Of a stretch of DNA of 64,000 bases, positions 13,779-23,272 are shown one piece after another (position 1 is the first letter of the stretch; every line of letters begins with the position of its first letter). The stretch is from positions 1 through 64,000 of the IMG/VR virus record IMGVR_UViG_3300033148_002693; one strand, written 5' to 3'. This DNA comes from a virus. A program made the translations under genes and the position numbers. Below the pieces are notes generated by a model. That model was not told where the DNA came from, did not search any database, and was given only the letters and a program-made list of their open reading frames with translations.

Positions 13779-15680
13779 ATGCCCTGGAGCAAGTCTAATC
13801 CTCCCCCTAACACGGGGAGACTAAACGACAGACAACTTGAAGCGTGCATCAGCGCAGCCAATAATGCTTTGGAAACTAATGCTCGATTGCCCAAAGATGA
13901 AAGAGAATCACGCGCCATGAGGGCTTGCTGGGCCGCCGCGAGGAATGCAGGGTATAGACCCCAAAAGGGGGTAGGTGATATGAATGATGCAGACAAGAAA
14001 ACCTGGACGACCGCTTACATCAACTCGCTTCCGGATGCGGCTTTCGCAGTGATAAAGCCAGGGGGCGAGAAAGATGATGAGGGGAAAACAAAGCCCAGAA
14101 GTTTGAGAATGCTTCCGCATCATAATGCGAGTGTGAAAAGTGCGACTGAGGACAAAAGCGTCGACTTGCCGCACTTACGCAATGCGTTGGCGCGAGTCAA
14201 TCAATCGGGGACCAAGCTTACAGATTCTGAGCGTAGCAAAGCCAAGAGCCATCTGGAAGCGCACGCCAAGAAACTTCTGAAGAAGGATTTCGAGAGCAAG
14301 GCTGTGGGTTCACGAGAGGTATTCAACAAGATATACGGAGACATCCATGATAACTATACCGACGAAGAGGTCGTTACTGTTTTGGGTGAGAACGGTAACA
14401 TTCATCAGTACACCATTGACAGGCCACAGTATTTCTTGATGGATATTATGGTGGACGAGGAATGGGCGCTGTTGACTTCGTATGATGACGGCGGATACCG
14501 CAAGCGACACCTGTGGAAACTTCCGTACACCATCGAGGATGAAGAAGTCGCTCCTGATTGGGAGGGCTTGATCGAAGTGAAAGTCGAGTACGTCCCTAAG
14601 ATGGCAGGTTTCAGCGTTTTCGAGCGTGACGGCAAGCGTTACTGGTTGTCGCTGACAGCATCTTCGTTCAAAGATAGGGAGGAGGAGATCATATCGAATC
14701 GCTCCATTGACTTGGGTATTGCTGATGCTGATGAGCGTGGTGAGTATGGCCGGTTGAATATCTATCATGTACGTGGAACTGAAGTTGGAACGTGCCTGGC
14801 GATGATGCGTGCTGGAAACTTCGTGCTTGAGGTTGGCGATTGGGATGATACATCAATGGCCGACAAAGCATACCAATGGGCGAAAGACAATCCCGATATA
14901 GTCGGGATGAGTACAGAATTCTGGTATCAGAAGAAAGATCGAGTAAGACGGTTTGGAGATGTGAGCGTGTATACTGGTCCGATCAAGTTTCAAGATAGGG
15001 CTATGCTCAAGCGAGAACATGCTGCTTGTCCCTGGACCGATCTTACCACAGTTCAGTTGGAGGATAAAATGAGCAGAAAAGGTGATATCGCCGAAATCAT
15101 CGGTGATGAACTGACTGAGGAGGCGATCATGGCTGCAAACAAGCGAACCCTTGAATTGGTTGAGAGCGGTGAGATGTTTGCAGAAAAAGAGACTTCTGAG
15201 GATTTGGAAGAGTCTACTAAGGAGACCGTCGGGGAAGCGACCGAGAAGACCGCTGAAGAGATGGTTGAGGAAACGACTGAGGAATCTTCCGAGACTGAAG
15301 AGGTTAAGGGCATCGAAAGCGCCGAGATATTCCTGAGTGATGAAGCCCTTGAGGCGATTGCTGATGAGGTGGAGAAGCAGGTTGCTCCGGTCTTGGCGGC
15401 GGTTGATGCCTGGGCGGAAGATTTGGGTGCTACAATCGAAAAGCTGGTTGATGGGATCGGCGGATTGACCGAAGAGGTTGTGGCTCTGAACAAAAGCGAC
15501 ATTGAGAAGCAGAAAGAACTATTGACTGAGCGACCGCGCATTGCCATTCGCAAAGCTGCAAATTCTGACAGCATCCAGACAGTAGAAGAAAAGGATGCTG
15601 AGGAGCATGAAGAAGTTGATGTCACGAGAATGACATTGCCCGAATCTGCCGCTTTCGCACGTGAGCAGCGTGGTTGGTAA
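13779..15680 (+). CDS. Prohead protease fused to scaffold
   Basis: 633 aa. The N-terminus (1-60) is a ChaB-like helical piece. About 80-165 is the YINSLPDAAFAVIKPGG region common in phage head polyproteins. About 240-430 resembles the S78 prohead protease fold, with likely catalytic H330 (NIYHVRG) and S378 (VGMSTEFW). From about 455 onward the chain is strongly acidic, Glu/Thr-rich and coiled, as expected for an internal scaffold. Protease and scaffold in one chain directly before the capsid gene is a known arrangement. The catalytic residues are inferred by position. Confidence 0.75.
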   Translation: MPWSKSNPPPNTGRLNDRQLEACISAANNALETNARLPKDERESRAMRACWAAARNAGYRPQKGVGDMNDADKKTWTTAYINSLPDAAFAVIKPGGEKDDEGKTKPRSLRMLPHHNASVKSATEDKSVDLPHLRNALARVNQSGTKLTDSERSKAKSHLEAHAKKLLKKDFESKAVGSREVFNKIYGDIHDNYTDEEVVTVLGENGNIHQYTIDRPQYFLMDIMVDEEWALLTSYDDGGYRKRHLWKLPYTIEDEEVAPDWEGLIEVKVEYVPKMAGFSVFERDGKRYWLSLTASSFKDREEEIISNRSIDLGIADADERGEYGRLNIYHVRGTEVGTCLAMMRAGNFVLEVGDWDDTSMADKAYQWAKDNPDIVGMSTEFWYQKKDRVRRFGDVSVYTGPIKFQDRAMLKREHAACPWTDLTTVQLEDKMSRKGDIAEIIGDELTEEAIMAANKRTLELVESGEMFAEKETSEDLEESTKETVGEATEKTAEEMVEETTEESSETEEVKGIESAEIFLSDEALEAIADEVEKQVAPVLAAVDAWAEDLGATIEKLVDGIGGLTEEVVALNKSDIEKQKELLTERPRIAIRKAANSDSIQTVEEKDAEEHEEVDVTRMTLPESAAFAREQRGW

Positions 15681-15702
15681 GTTTGGGTGAGGAGAGAATA
15701 CG

Positions 15703-17046
15703 ATGGGTATGTTGGATCAATTGATGGCTGAGATTCAGACCGTGAAAGGTCTATCTCAGAAAAGCGATGCATGGACTGCTGGCGGCGGGATGTATACTGC
15801 TGGTATGTTCCAGTGCTGCACCGATGCGGACATCCTGTCTTGCGCGGTGATCGATGACAACTTCGAGAAATGGCTTGGTTGGCTTCCGTCGACCGAGCAA
15901 ATCCTGGTGTGGGGGTTGTTAGATTGGTTTGGACCGGAGGGTACTGAGGCCGGTTCGATCACATGGGAACGCGCCACACAGTGTGGTGATTGCCCCTCTG
16001 TCGAGTGGGGTAAATGCGAGTTGATGAGTTGTTTCGGAGAGGTTTGTGCAAGTTCTCCTGAGCTTGACATTCTCAATGTCGGGTTGAAGTATTGCCAAAG
16101 AAGCCCGACCTTCTGGGTCGATGGTCCGAATCAAGGGCAACTCATCACTAATGACGAGAAGTGGGCGCTATTCCTGGTTGCTCAGATTCTGGCGCAGAAC
16201 CTGAACAGACAGTTGATTCAAGGCAACCGTGCATCGAACCCGCGAGAGTTTGACGGCATCCAAGTTTTGATCAATACGCCAATCACCGACATTCACAACG
16301 GCAACGAGTGTGTCGGCGCAGAACCGGTCATCTATGATTGGGCGAACGCCGCTATGTCGGACAACATCTGCAACGTCGTCACCTCTGTGGTTCGCCGAAT
16401 CCGCCGAAGGGCGAGTTTCATCGGCGGGGTGAACAGCGCGGCTGGCGATATGGTTCTGTTGATGACCCCGACCATGGCTGATGCCCTGTTGGATTGGGCG
16501 GCTTGTGGTTGTGGGCCTTGCTCTGGCGATACTGGTACTGTGACTATCGACGCCTTGGCGTCTCGCACTGAGCGGGCGCGACTTGCCGGCGGTCTGTATG
16601 GAATGGGTCAGTTTGAAGTGGATGGGACTGCGGTTCCGATCATCACCACAAGCTGGATTCCTGAGACTTCCAGTGCTCCGTACTTCTGCTCCGATATCTT
16701 CGTCCTGACGAAGAAAGTGGGCGGAAGGCCGATCATGTACGGTCAGTATCAGGACTTTGCCGCGACGACTGCCGGGATGGACCTGGGCGACCGTGTTCGG
16801 GCCTATCTGTCTGATGGTGGTAGATTCATCAATATGTTTGAGAATACGAACAACTGCTACACCGCGACCTCGATCATGAAGGGCCGCATCGTTTCTCAAT
16901 TACCGTGGCTGCAAGGCCGGATCACCGATGTTTGTGCTCCGTTCGTGCTGCCGCCTGAGTCTGCGAATCCGGAAGATGACTACTTCCACGCTTCTGGTGA
17001 GAGCCAGGCTGAGAGTGTGGACGACTACTTCTATGGGTCGTGCTAG
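15703..17046 (+). CDS. Major capsid protein
   Basis: 447 aa, directly after the protease/scaffold and before small decoration-type genes, the canonical capsid position. HK97-like features include a helix-rich start, a long central stretch (DEKWALFLVAQILAQNLNRQ) and a C-terminal beta region. It contains 18 cysteines, some paired as CC, CxxC or CGCGPC, which is unusual for a capsid protein and suggests disulphides or metal sites. GGAGAG precedes ATG 15703. A strong hairpin follows the stop. Confidence 0.85.
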   Translation: MGMLDQLMAEIQTVKGLSQKSDAWTAGGGMYTAGMFQCCTDADILSCAVIDDNFEKWLGWLPSTEQILVWGLLDWFGPEGTEAGSITWERATQCGDCPSVEWGKCELMSCFGEVCASSPELDILNVGLKYCQRSPTFWVDGPNQGQLITNDEKWALFLVAQILAQNLNRQLIQGNRASNPREFDGIQVLINTPITDIHNGNECVGAEPVIYDWANAAMSDNICNVVTSVVRRIRRRASFIGGVNSAAGDMVLLMTPTMADALLDWAACGCGPCSGDTGTVTIDALASRTERARLAGGLYGMGQFEVDGTAVPIITTSWIPETSSAPYFCSDIFVLTKKVGGRPIMYGQYQDFAATTAGMDLGDRVRAYLSDGGRFINMFENTNNCYTATSIMKGRIVSQLPWLQGRITDVCAPFVLPPESANPEDDYFHASGESQAESVDDYFYGSC

Positions 17047-17052
17047 GAAGGA

Positions 17053-17080
17053 TAATGGAGCGGGGCAACCCGCTCCATTA
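17053..17080 (+). promoter_or_regulatory. 12-bp hairpin after the capsid gene
   Basis: TAATGGAGCGGG/CCCGCTCCATTA with a GCAA loop (17053-17080) and no T tract. It probably stabilises or processes the capsid mRNA 3' end rather than terminating transcription. A hairpin of the same kind follows the major tail gene. Confidence 0.6.
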
Positions 17081-17094
17081 GTAAATGGAGGTTA

Positions 17095-17664
17095 ATGATG
17101 GTAGAGAAGGTTATGCCAGTTGGTCATGATTTGGACCTTTTGGATGAGTTGAAGGTCGAGTTCTTGTCTGGCGGTGATCCACTGGAAACCGTTAATCTTG
17201 CTTTCAAAGAGAGCGCTCAAATTACACGTCCTGCGAATACCACACAGTATTCAGCGGGTGATGTGGTTACAGGGACAGTATCGGCAGCATTGGAATTTGA
17301 TGTAGCGAGAGAGAATGGCGGTGGTGGGTGGATCAATAACGTCATACTCGTATCCGATAATGCCCCTGCTGCGACGGGTCAATTTCACATATGGATATTC
17401 ACAGAGGCCCCGACGGTCGCCGCCGATAATGCCGCCTTTGCCGCTACCGATGCTGAGTTGCGGACGTTGGTTGCCATTCTCACGTTAGACATGGCCGAGC
17501 AAACAGCGAATGGGACTGCTTATCAGCAGAGCGATCCGCGGGCGACGTACTTCGTATGTGCGGCTGCTGATTCAAGCCTGTACGTGATAATCACGGATGG
17601 TAACGCATACACGCCGGCCAACGGAGAAGTGTTCGACCTGACACTGTTCGGAACTCAGGAATAG
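17095..17664 (+). CDS. Putative capsid-associated structural protein
   Basis: 189 aa, beta-rich, no cysteine clusters, GGAGG before the ATG. It contains QYSAGDVVTGT and long alternating strands, typical of small virion decoration or fibre proteins encoded after the capsid gene. Position rather than motif supports the call. Confidence 0.5.
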   Translation: MMVEKVMPVGHDLDLLDELKVEFLSGGDPLETVNLAFKESAQITRPANTTQYSAGDVVTGTVSAALEFDVARENGGGGWINNVILVSDNAPAATGQFHIWIFTEAPTVAADNAAFAATDAELRTLVAILTLDMAEQTANGTAYQQSDPRATYFVCAAADSSLYVIITDGNAYTPANGEVFDLTLFGTQE

Positions 17665-17668
17665 CCCT

Positions 17669-19330
17669 ATGAAGACTTCCATCAGGAACATATTTGAACG
17701 CCATGGGTATGATTTGCGTGATGAGTTTTGGGATGACCGCGCGGCCGGCGACATCGATGGCACTCTGGCGACGGATGGGGTGAATACTCGGACGGTCGTC
17801 GATACTGATGGGGACGCAATGTACACCTCTGGCGGTGAGTTGATATTTGCAAACCCAAACGGAATCTGGGGCAATCCTAGAATAGAGTATCCGGCGTATG
17901 ATAATACACCAGGAATAGTGTTACGGATAGATGTGAAGCCACAAGCAACTAATAAACAGTTTGCGGTCGGGTGGGGGCGCGTTGCTGGTAGCTATACTAG
18001 TCAGTATTCAATAGTATTTAGAACTACCTCCATAATAGATACTATCATTAATGTTGCTAGTGGTCCTGATATTGGTATCTATGACGCCGTCTCGGAGTAC
18101 AAATGTATTGTTGCTCGCCGGGAAACAGGGGCGTTTATGTTAATTGAGGGTGGGGCATATGCCACAACAACTTTGTTGTGGATAATTGATGTGGGGGTCG
18201 GGAACTATCTGCCTGGCATAAGTAACGATAGCAGCTTAACTGCCACCTTCCCCCTCATCGCCATCCCCAAAATCCGCTGGCTCCCGACGCCACTACTCAG
18301 TGACGGCTTCGGCTCTGCCGGTGCGCTTGTAACGTCCGACGGCCTGGGCCATGCAGAAGGCATAGCAGGCGGGCTTGGTTCTGGTGGCGGCGGAATGGTG
18401 TATGAGCCGAACACGTGGTCAAGCGATGGAAGCAAGGCGTCGAGTAACATAACGCTGGGTGGTGAGTTGGTCACGAATGGCAACATGGAAGCCGGCGATC
18501 CGCCGAATAACTGGACTGGGGTAGCTGCAACCCTAGACGGCGTTGCAGACGAACGGACTGGCGGTGCTGGAGTACAATCGCTTGATATTGCTCGTAACGG
18601 AGCAGATTATGCCTCCGCTTATCAGGATTTGGTGTCAGTTGCGGGAACTTGGTATATATTTTCTGGTTGGCGAAAACGGATTGATGCAGGGGTTGAGGTA
18701 AATTTTGCCGTCTATGATGGAGCATATACTGGTGGGGCTTTGCTTGCGCACCCAGGATATTCATCCTCTGCCGTGTGGGTAGAATTTACGCTTTGCTTCA
18801 GAGCAATATCGGCGGCCTTTAATGCTCGGTGTTTTGTCCAGGCAATAGCGTTGGCAAACGGTGTTAGTGGCAGATTTGATGACGTATCCCTCAAACCCAT
18901 CCCTCTCTCCGATTGTTTCCTCGCCCAGGACGCCGGCACGCCGGATGTGCTGGTAAGCGGCGAAGTGACCGTGACGGCTAAGACTCAGGGCGGAGTAGTT
19001 GCAAGGCTTGACGATGCTACAACGCCGGCGAATTTTTTGCTGGCTTATCATGATGGTTCCAACGTTCATGTCGAGAAATGTGTCGGAGGTACGTATACAT
19101 CCTTAATTAATACCGCGGCGGCCTACAGCGCTGGGAAGGCTATCATCTTAGTGACAGATGGGAACAGCGTGGATTGCTACTACAACGATGCTAAGGTGGG
19201 TACCACACAAACGGTCTCGGATGCCGGCATAATCTCAAATACCTTGCATGGTAGCTTTTCAACTTACGATAGTAACACCGTTGACAATCTGGTTATCTGG
19301 AAAAGGAATGGTTACAATGTCCCAGCGTAA
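17669..19330 (+). CDS. Virion protein with carbohydrate-binding domains
   Basis: 553 aa. Residues about 265-410 look like a CBM4/9-type jelly roll (GGELVTNGNMEAGDPPNNW ... FSGWRKRI). A second lectin-like beta domain follows (about 430-545, with VTVTAKTQGGVVARLDD and NTVDNLVIWKR). The N-terminal 200 residues form another beta domain. Such proteins decorate capsids or bind host glycans. It starts 5 bases after the previous gene. Confidence 0.65.
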   Translation: MKTSIRNIFERHGYDLRDEFWDDRAAGDIDGTLATDGVNTRTVVDTDGDAMYTSGGELIFANPNGIWGNPRIEYPAYDNTPGIVLRIDVKPQATNKQFAVGWGRVAGSYTSQYSIVFRTTSIIDTIINVASGPDIGIYDAVSEYKCIVARRETGAFMLIEGGAYATTTLLWIIDVGVGNYLPGISNDSSLTATFPLIAIPKIRWLPTPLLSDGFGSAGALVTSDGLGHAEGIAGGLGSGGGGMVYEPNTWSSDGSKASSNITLGGELVTNGNMEAGDPPNNWTGVAATLDGVADERTGGAGVQSLDIARNGADYASAYQDLVSVAGTWYIFSGWRKRIDAGVEVNFAVYDGAYTGGALLAHPGYSSSAVWVEFTLCFRAISAAFNARCFVQAIALANGVSGRFDDVSLKPIPLSDCFLAQDAGTPDVLVSGEVTVTAKTQGGVVARLDDATTPANFLLAYHDGSNVHVEKCVGGTYTSLINTAAAYSAGKAIILVTDGNSVDCYYNDAKVGTTQTVSDAGIISNTLHGSFSTYDSNTVDNLVIWKRNGYNVPA

Positions 19331-19412
19331 TATTGATAGGGTTTGGTTGCTGACACTAGGTGGGGCGGCAATAGTGCTGATTATCATGGTAGTGATTGTG
19401 AGGGGGTGCTAA
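19317..19412 (+). CDS. Single-pass membrane peptide (31 aa)
   Basis: Overlaps the end of the carbohydrate-binding protein and, at its TAATG, the start of the next gene. One hydrophobic helix (residues about 10-28) ends in RGC. A coupled small gene of unknown function. Confidence 0.5.
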   Translation: MSQRNIDRVWLLTLGGAAIVLIIMVVIVRGC

Positions 19413-19882
19413 TGCCAAAGGCAATATTTATGACCACGATGACCAACGGAACGCCAGACCTACCACCATTCGAGGCGGAGAATGGCGGACTACAACTTAG
19501 CTATCTTGTTGATGGCGTGCTGACTGGTGGCTACTCGTGCATTGGGCAAGTACCAGGCAAGATCGGCTCGATTCTAGTGCAAGTCAACGCGTCCGAGGAC
19601 ACACTTGATGCGATGGCTGCTGGTGACTATGTGTTTATTGAGGATGTGGTCGAAACAGATGTAGCAGTAGAGATAGGGCCGGCAATGGCCCCCCGTTTAC
19701 AGTCGCCAAAGCCGAAGCCGGCACGCCAATTCAATCGCGGCAAGGCATTGCAATTCCTGCTGTCGCACGGCCATGCTGCTGATTTGGCACAAACGTTCCC
19801 TGGCGCGGTGGCCGACGCGATACATACGATTTTGGAGTTACATGATATTAGCGAACAAGAATGGAGATATGCTCACGGATGA
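19412..19882 (+). CDS. Hypothetical protein, possible head-fibre accessory (156 aa)
   Basis: ATG 19412 overlaps the upstream stop and is preferred over an earlier in-frame start inside that gene. The N-terminal beta-rich half (to about 95) is joined by a Pro/Lys stretch to a helical C-terminus. It lies among virion genes. No family recognised. Confidence 0.6.
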   Translation: MPKAIFMTTMTNGTPDLPPFEAENGGLQLSYLVDGVLTGGYSCIGQVPGKIGSILVQVNASEDTLDAMAAGDYVFIEDVVETDVAVEIGPAMAPRLQSPKPKPARQFNRGKALQFLLSHGHAADLAQTFPGAVADAIHTILELHDISEQEWRYAHG

Positions 19883-19970
19883 GAAAATGGCACAATGCGC
19901 GCAGGGATGGAAGAATCTGGAGCATAGATACGAGGTTGGGAATCAGAACTTGAGATGCAAGCCGTATTGA
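19869..19970 (+). CDS. Possible small protein (33 aa)
   Basis: Overlaps the previous stop by 14 bases, with GGAG only a few bases before the ATG. Two cysteines; no known motif. A hairpin with a T tract follows immediately. Confidence 0.35.
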   Translation: MLTDEKMAQCAQGWKNLEHRYEVGNQNLRCKPY

Positions 19971-19973
19971 TGG

Positions 19974-19996
19974 AAGAAGGATTTACTTCTTTTTTT
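19974..19996 (+). terminator. Weak intrinsic terminator
   Basis: AAGAAG/CTTCTT stem (6 bp) with a GATTTA loop and a T tract to 19996. The AT-rich stem suggests partial termination within the head region. Confidence 0.45.
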
Positions 19997-20006
19997 AAGG
20001 GTTGAC

Positions 20007-20315
20007 GTGGATTACAGGGGCGGCGCTTACACCGAATGGACTGAATATCAGACTGTAGCAGTAGAAACTGATTCCACTCATGTGTTGGACGAGAATCCGA
20101 GTAGGAAATGGGCTTTGTTTATTAACGATAGCGATACTACAATCTATCTTGCTTTTGGTCAGGCGCAGGCATACACGGGTAGGGGTATCAGGCTCAACGC
20201 CAACGGCGGGTCGTACGAGATGAGTCGCCAGGACGGGAATCTTTGGGCCGGTCATATTGACGCGATCCACGGCAGTACCGGTACTAAGAGTTTGTTGGTG
20301 ATGGAGGCCGAGTGA
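20007..20315 (+). CDS. Putative small virion protein (102 aa)
   Basis: GTG start. Beta-rich sequence with TVAVETDSTHVLDENPSRKWALFIND and later GIRLNANGGSYEMS, the pattern of small phage head-decoration or neck beta-sandwich proteins. It ends two bases before the beta-helix gene. Confidence 0.55.
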   Translation: MDYRGGAYTEWTEYQTVAVETDSTHVLDENPSRKWALFINDSDTTIYLAFGQAQAYTGRGIRLNANGGSYEMSRQDGNLWAGHIDAIHGSTGTKSLLVMEAE

Positions 20316-20316
20316 G

Positions 20317-21495
20317 ATGGGATTGAACAATCCCGCCGAAACTTTTTTGGACGAGATAGGAGCTTCCACGATTGGCCGCGCCGTGACGGACACGCTGTAC
20401 GTCTGGGAAAACGGGAGCGGCGTGGACGGCAAGTCGTGGAACAGGGCCTTCACGACCATACAGGACGCCCTTGACGCGGCGTCCACTGACGAAAACGACT
20501 GTACGCTGATCCTCATAGCCCCTCATAGCATGTACTATGATATTGACGCTGCTGGCGATCCGACTTGGAGCGCCAACGTCATATTGAAGGGGTCGCACCG
20601 CACTTGGGCGGAGGTAGTCAACACAAATGCAGGCGCAACGTCTGTATTGAAGCTGGATGGAAAAGCGTCCTTGATGGATTTATGTGTCAATCTTGGGACT
20701 AGCAATAATGGCGCAATATTGTCTTACAACGGTTTCAGGGTTTTTGGTTGTCAGTTTGTAGGAGAAAACCTGGTATCCGCCGCTACAGCCTTGACATTGG
20801 ACGGTGCGGGAGTTCTCGATAGAGGCAAGATTGACAATTGCGATTTCCTGGGTCATACATCGTATATGACTGCTGTCAAGCTGGATGGGGTCACAGATAG
20901 TCGCTTCCAGCGTTTGCGAATCAAAGAGTGTAATGTTGGTGTTCACATACTTGACAGTGCTTCCGATGGTAACGAGTTTGAGGATGTGGATATTGGGTAT
21001 TGCACTACCGGAATCAATATAGCTGCTGGGAACGGCCAGCACTTCAAAGATATTCTGCTGTACAATAATACGATAAACATCAACGATTCTGTCGGAGATC
21101 ATATTTGGAGCGGGATTCGGGGTACATTCCCGATAGCACTTACTCCTAACGATTTTGTTGGGGTTCAGGTGAATTGTGGGGCCGCCGGCGTGTACGGCGC
21201 GGACACGGAGTTGAGGTCCGCCGCGGCGGCGACCAAGCCCTTCAGGGTGTTGGCGGTTTACCTCAACTTGTCGGCCGGCGAGATTTACTCGATCAGGTTG
21301 TCCTCCGATTCCGGCAGCAGCCATTACAACGCCATGCTTGTCGAGGGTTCCGCCCAGTCGTTCACCAGGTTGACGACGGAATTTCTCGACTACAGCGATT
21401 TCGTTTTCAATCGCGGGACCAGGATAAGCGCAAGCGCGAAGAGCGAATCCGGTGGTAACAACGTCAAGGTTTGGCTCAACGTCCAGGAGATATGA
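20317..21495 (+). CDS. Right-handed beta-helix virion protein
   Basis: 392 aa. Residues about 30-270 carry the repeated short strands and Asn/Gly turns of a pectate-lyase-like beta helix (AFTTIQDALDAAS, then NGFRVFGCQF, DNCDFLG, FEDVDIGYC). About 280-392 form a separate C-terminal domain. Such proteins are tailspikes, glycan-degrading enzymes or head fibres. Location between head genes and a glycosyltransferase favours a host-contact virion protein. Confidence 0.65.
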   Translation: MGLNNPAETFLDEIGASTIGRAVTDTLYVWENGSGVDGKSWNRAFTTIQDALDAASTDENDCTLILIAPHSMYYDIDAAGDPTWSANVILKGSHRTWAEVVNTNAGATSVLKLDGKASLMDLCVNLGTSNNGAILSYNGFRVFGCQFVGENLVSAATALTLDGAGVLDRGKIDNCDFLGHTSYMTAVKLDGVTDSRFQRLRIKECNVGVHILDSASDGNEFEDVDIGYCTTGINIAAGNGQHFKDILLYNNTININDSVGDHIWSGIRGTFPIALTPNDFVGVQVNCGAAGVYGADTELRSAAAATKPFRVLAVYLNLSAGEIYSIRLSSDSGSSHYNAMLVEGSAQSFTRLTTEFLDYSDFVFNRGTRISASAKSESGGNNVKVWLNVQEI

Positions 21496-22352
21496 TGAAA
21501 CTGGGGTGGCAGGTCGGGCAATGGCCCGCTAAAAGCGAGACTTGGATACGGTTGGAAGTTGAAACCCTTAAAGCTATGGGGCATGAAGTGAAGGTGTCGG
21601 CGTTCAACCATAAGCGCGATTTGTCGCAATGTGATTTCGTGATATGTCACTTTGCAAACATCGCTGGATTTGCCGACATTCACAGAACTCCATTTTTACT
21701 GGTTCCTCATGCGTATGACATTTTCCCCTCCAATGGCAAGTATCTGAGGTTATCTGTAAATCGAGACAAGAATCTTGTCGCGATTGGATGTATAAGTACA
21801 TATCACAGAGATAAGTATCTCAAATGGGGCATCCCGAAGGAGTTGTTGATTGATTATCCGTGCGCCGTTGATGTTGATTTGTTCAGCAGGAAAGATAAGC
21901 CCCTGGGAGACTTGGTGGTTCATGGTGGAAGGAATGTTCCGAAGAAGGGGTTCCCATTGGCGATGAAGGCATGGCCCGACATTACGTTGTTCGGAGATCA
22001 TCCCTTGTCGGTTGGATGGCTCGCCAGGGAGAAGCTGAGAGATTTGTATTTGAAAGCATGGTGTTACATGGGGTCGTTTGTGGTCGATAGGAAGACGGGG
22101 GATCAAGATGGGTTGCCCATAGCACTACTAGAGGCCCTTGCAATCGGGTTAAGGGTCGTGACTACAGAGGTGGCCGGCATTTCTGATCTCAAGAAGGTAG
22201 TTACATTTGCCAATCCTACCATAGAAGATTTGCGCGATGCTGTAGAGTCAGAACCGATGGAAGTGAACGAGAAGGGCATTGAGTACGTGAGAAAGAGACA
22301 TGCGCCAGATATAGTTGCGCGAAATATTCTTGCTGCGGCAGAAAGAGTTTGA
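21492..22352 (+). CDS. Glycosyltransferase, GT-B fold (GT4-like)
   Basis: 287 aa. The C-terminal half has the GT4 nucleotide-sugar-binding layout: VVHGGRNVPKKGF, then DGLPIALLEALAIGLRVVTTEVAG. The N-terminal Rossmann half is short. ATG 21492 overlaps the stop of the beta-helix gene, suggesting that gene's product, or the virion more generally, as a glycosylation target. First of five glycosyltransferase genes in the window. Confidence 0.8.
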   Translation: MMKLGWQVGQWPAKSETWIRLEVETLKAMGHEVKVSAFNHKRDLSQCDFVICHFANIAGFADIHRTPFLLVPHAYDIFPSNGKYLRLSVNRDKNLVAIGCISTYHRDKYLKWGIPKELLIDYPCAVDVDLFSRKDKPLGDLVVHGGRNVPKKGFPLAMKAWPDITLFGDHPLSVGWLAREKLRDLYLKAWCYMGSFVVDRKTGDQDGLPIALLEALAIGLRVVTTEVAGISDLKKVVTFANPTIEDLRDAVESEPMEVNEKGIEYVRKRHAPDIVARNILAAAERV

Positions 22353-22353
22353 G

Positions 22354-23088
22354 ATGGATTTGAAAGGAAAACTTTTAAGGATTGAGTATGTACCATTGAG
22401 TCAGGTCATTCTTTGGGAGAGGAATCCAAAGGAGCATGACATTGGCTCTATTGTGCAAAGCATCAAGCAGCATGGATTTAGGGATGCTCCTATTTACGAT
22501 GCTACGTTGAATGATGGCATCGGTGGGATTGTAGCAGGCAACGGGCGTTCAATCGCCGTGCAAATGATGAAGGATAGCGGAGAGGACGCCCCTCTGGGTA
22601 TTGGGGTTGATTCTGATGGTGAATGGTATGTTCCCGTTCAGTTTGGGATAGATGCTGGGAGTCAAGCAATGGCAGAGGCGTTCGCCATTGACCATAACTC
22701 CCTTGTTATGTCGGGCGGCGATTTCTCGGCCTTGGATGTGTCCCGATTGTACGACGAGCGGAAATATCTGGACCTACTGAAGGACCTGGTGGAACAGGAC
22801 AGGATGCCGGTGGCGATAAATGGAGATGATCTGGATTTATTGCTAACCTTGAACGAAGAGAGCAACCCTCCATCACTAGATGACTTGACGAATGAATACG
22901 GCGATCCACAAGAGCGTGATTTCTGGCCGATTATTAGGGTTCAAGTTTCGCCCGAAACAAATGAACTGTATGAGTCGTTGATTGCTCAGGTAGAGGGTGA
23001 TGAAGCAAGTCGATTCGATAAACTGATGAGGGCCGTGGATGTATCTATATTTAGTAACAATGAGGCCAACTCCAAAACAATGGAATGA
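22354..23088 (+). CDS. ParB-like N-terminal domain protein
   Basis: 244 aa. EYVPLSQVILWERNPKEHD followed by IVQSIKQHGFRDAPIYD and VAGNGRSIAVQM is the ParB/sulfiredoxin-like nuclease domain often linked to phage DNA modification. The C-terminal half is acidic with no clear domain. It starts one base after the glycosyltransferase stop. CTPase or nuclease activity is inferred from family only. Confidence 0.75.
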   Translation: MDLKGKLLRIEYVPLSQVILWERNPKEHDIGSIVQSIKQHGFRDAPIYDATLNDGIGGIVAGNGRSIAVQMMKDSGEDAPLGIGVDSDGEWYVPVQFGIDAGSQAMAEAFAIDHNSLVMSGGDFSALDVSRLYDERKYLDLLKDLVEQDRMPVAINGDDLDLLLTLNEESNPPSLDDLTNEYGDPQERDFWPIIRVQVSPETNELYESLIAQVEGDEASRFDKLMRAVDVSIFSNNEANSKTME

Positions 23089-23102
23089 ATTGGGATTAAT
23101 TC

Positions 23103-23272
23103 ATGAAACTATATCTAGTTCCAAGCAATGTTATACGGGGGGGGTATTTGTTGATGAGGATAGAGGATTAATAGCGGTTCATAATATGAATTTATACTTG
23201 GCTACATGACCTCCCAAAAAACAGATAGAGCAAGTTACCGGACAGCGGCTTGCTCAGCAGGTTGGTGAAAGC
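23103..23272 (+). pseudogene. Decayed coding remnant before the DpdA-like gene
   Basis: ATG 23103 encodes MKLYLVPSNVIRGG up to a run of eight G (23137-23144), then soon stops. Adding one G makes the frame continue through GVFVDEDRGLIAVHNMNLYLAT to a TGA at 23207. The same frame then stays open (PKKQIEQVTGQRLAQQVGES) straight into ATG 23273. A homopolymer error, phase variation or a dead gene fits. GAGCAAG...CTTGCTC also forms an inverted repeat here. Confidence 0.45.

Noticed and set aside
15053-15772. 239-aa serine-rich ORF on the minus strand
   Set aside because: A shadow of the Glu-rich scaffold region (GAG/GAA codons read as Ser/Phe-rich antisense).
16168-16899. 243-aa ORF on the minus strand
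   Set aside because: Antisense of the capsid gene with an Arg/Asp/His-biased composition and no start signal.
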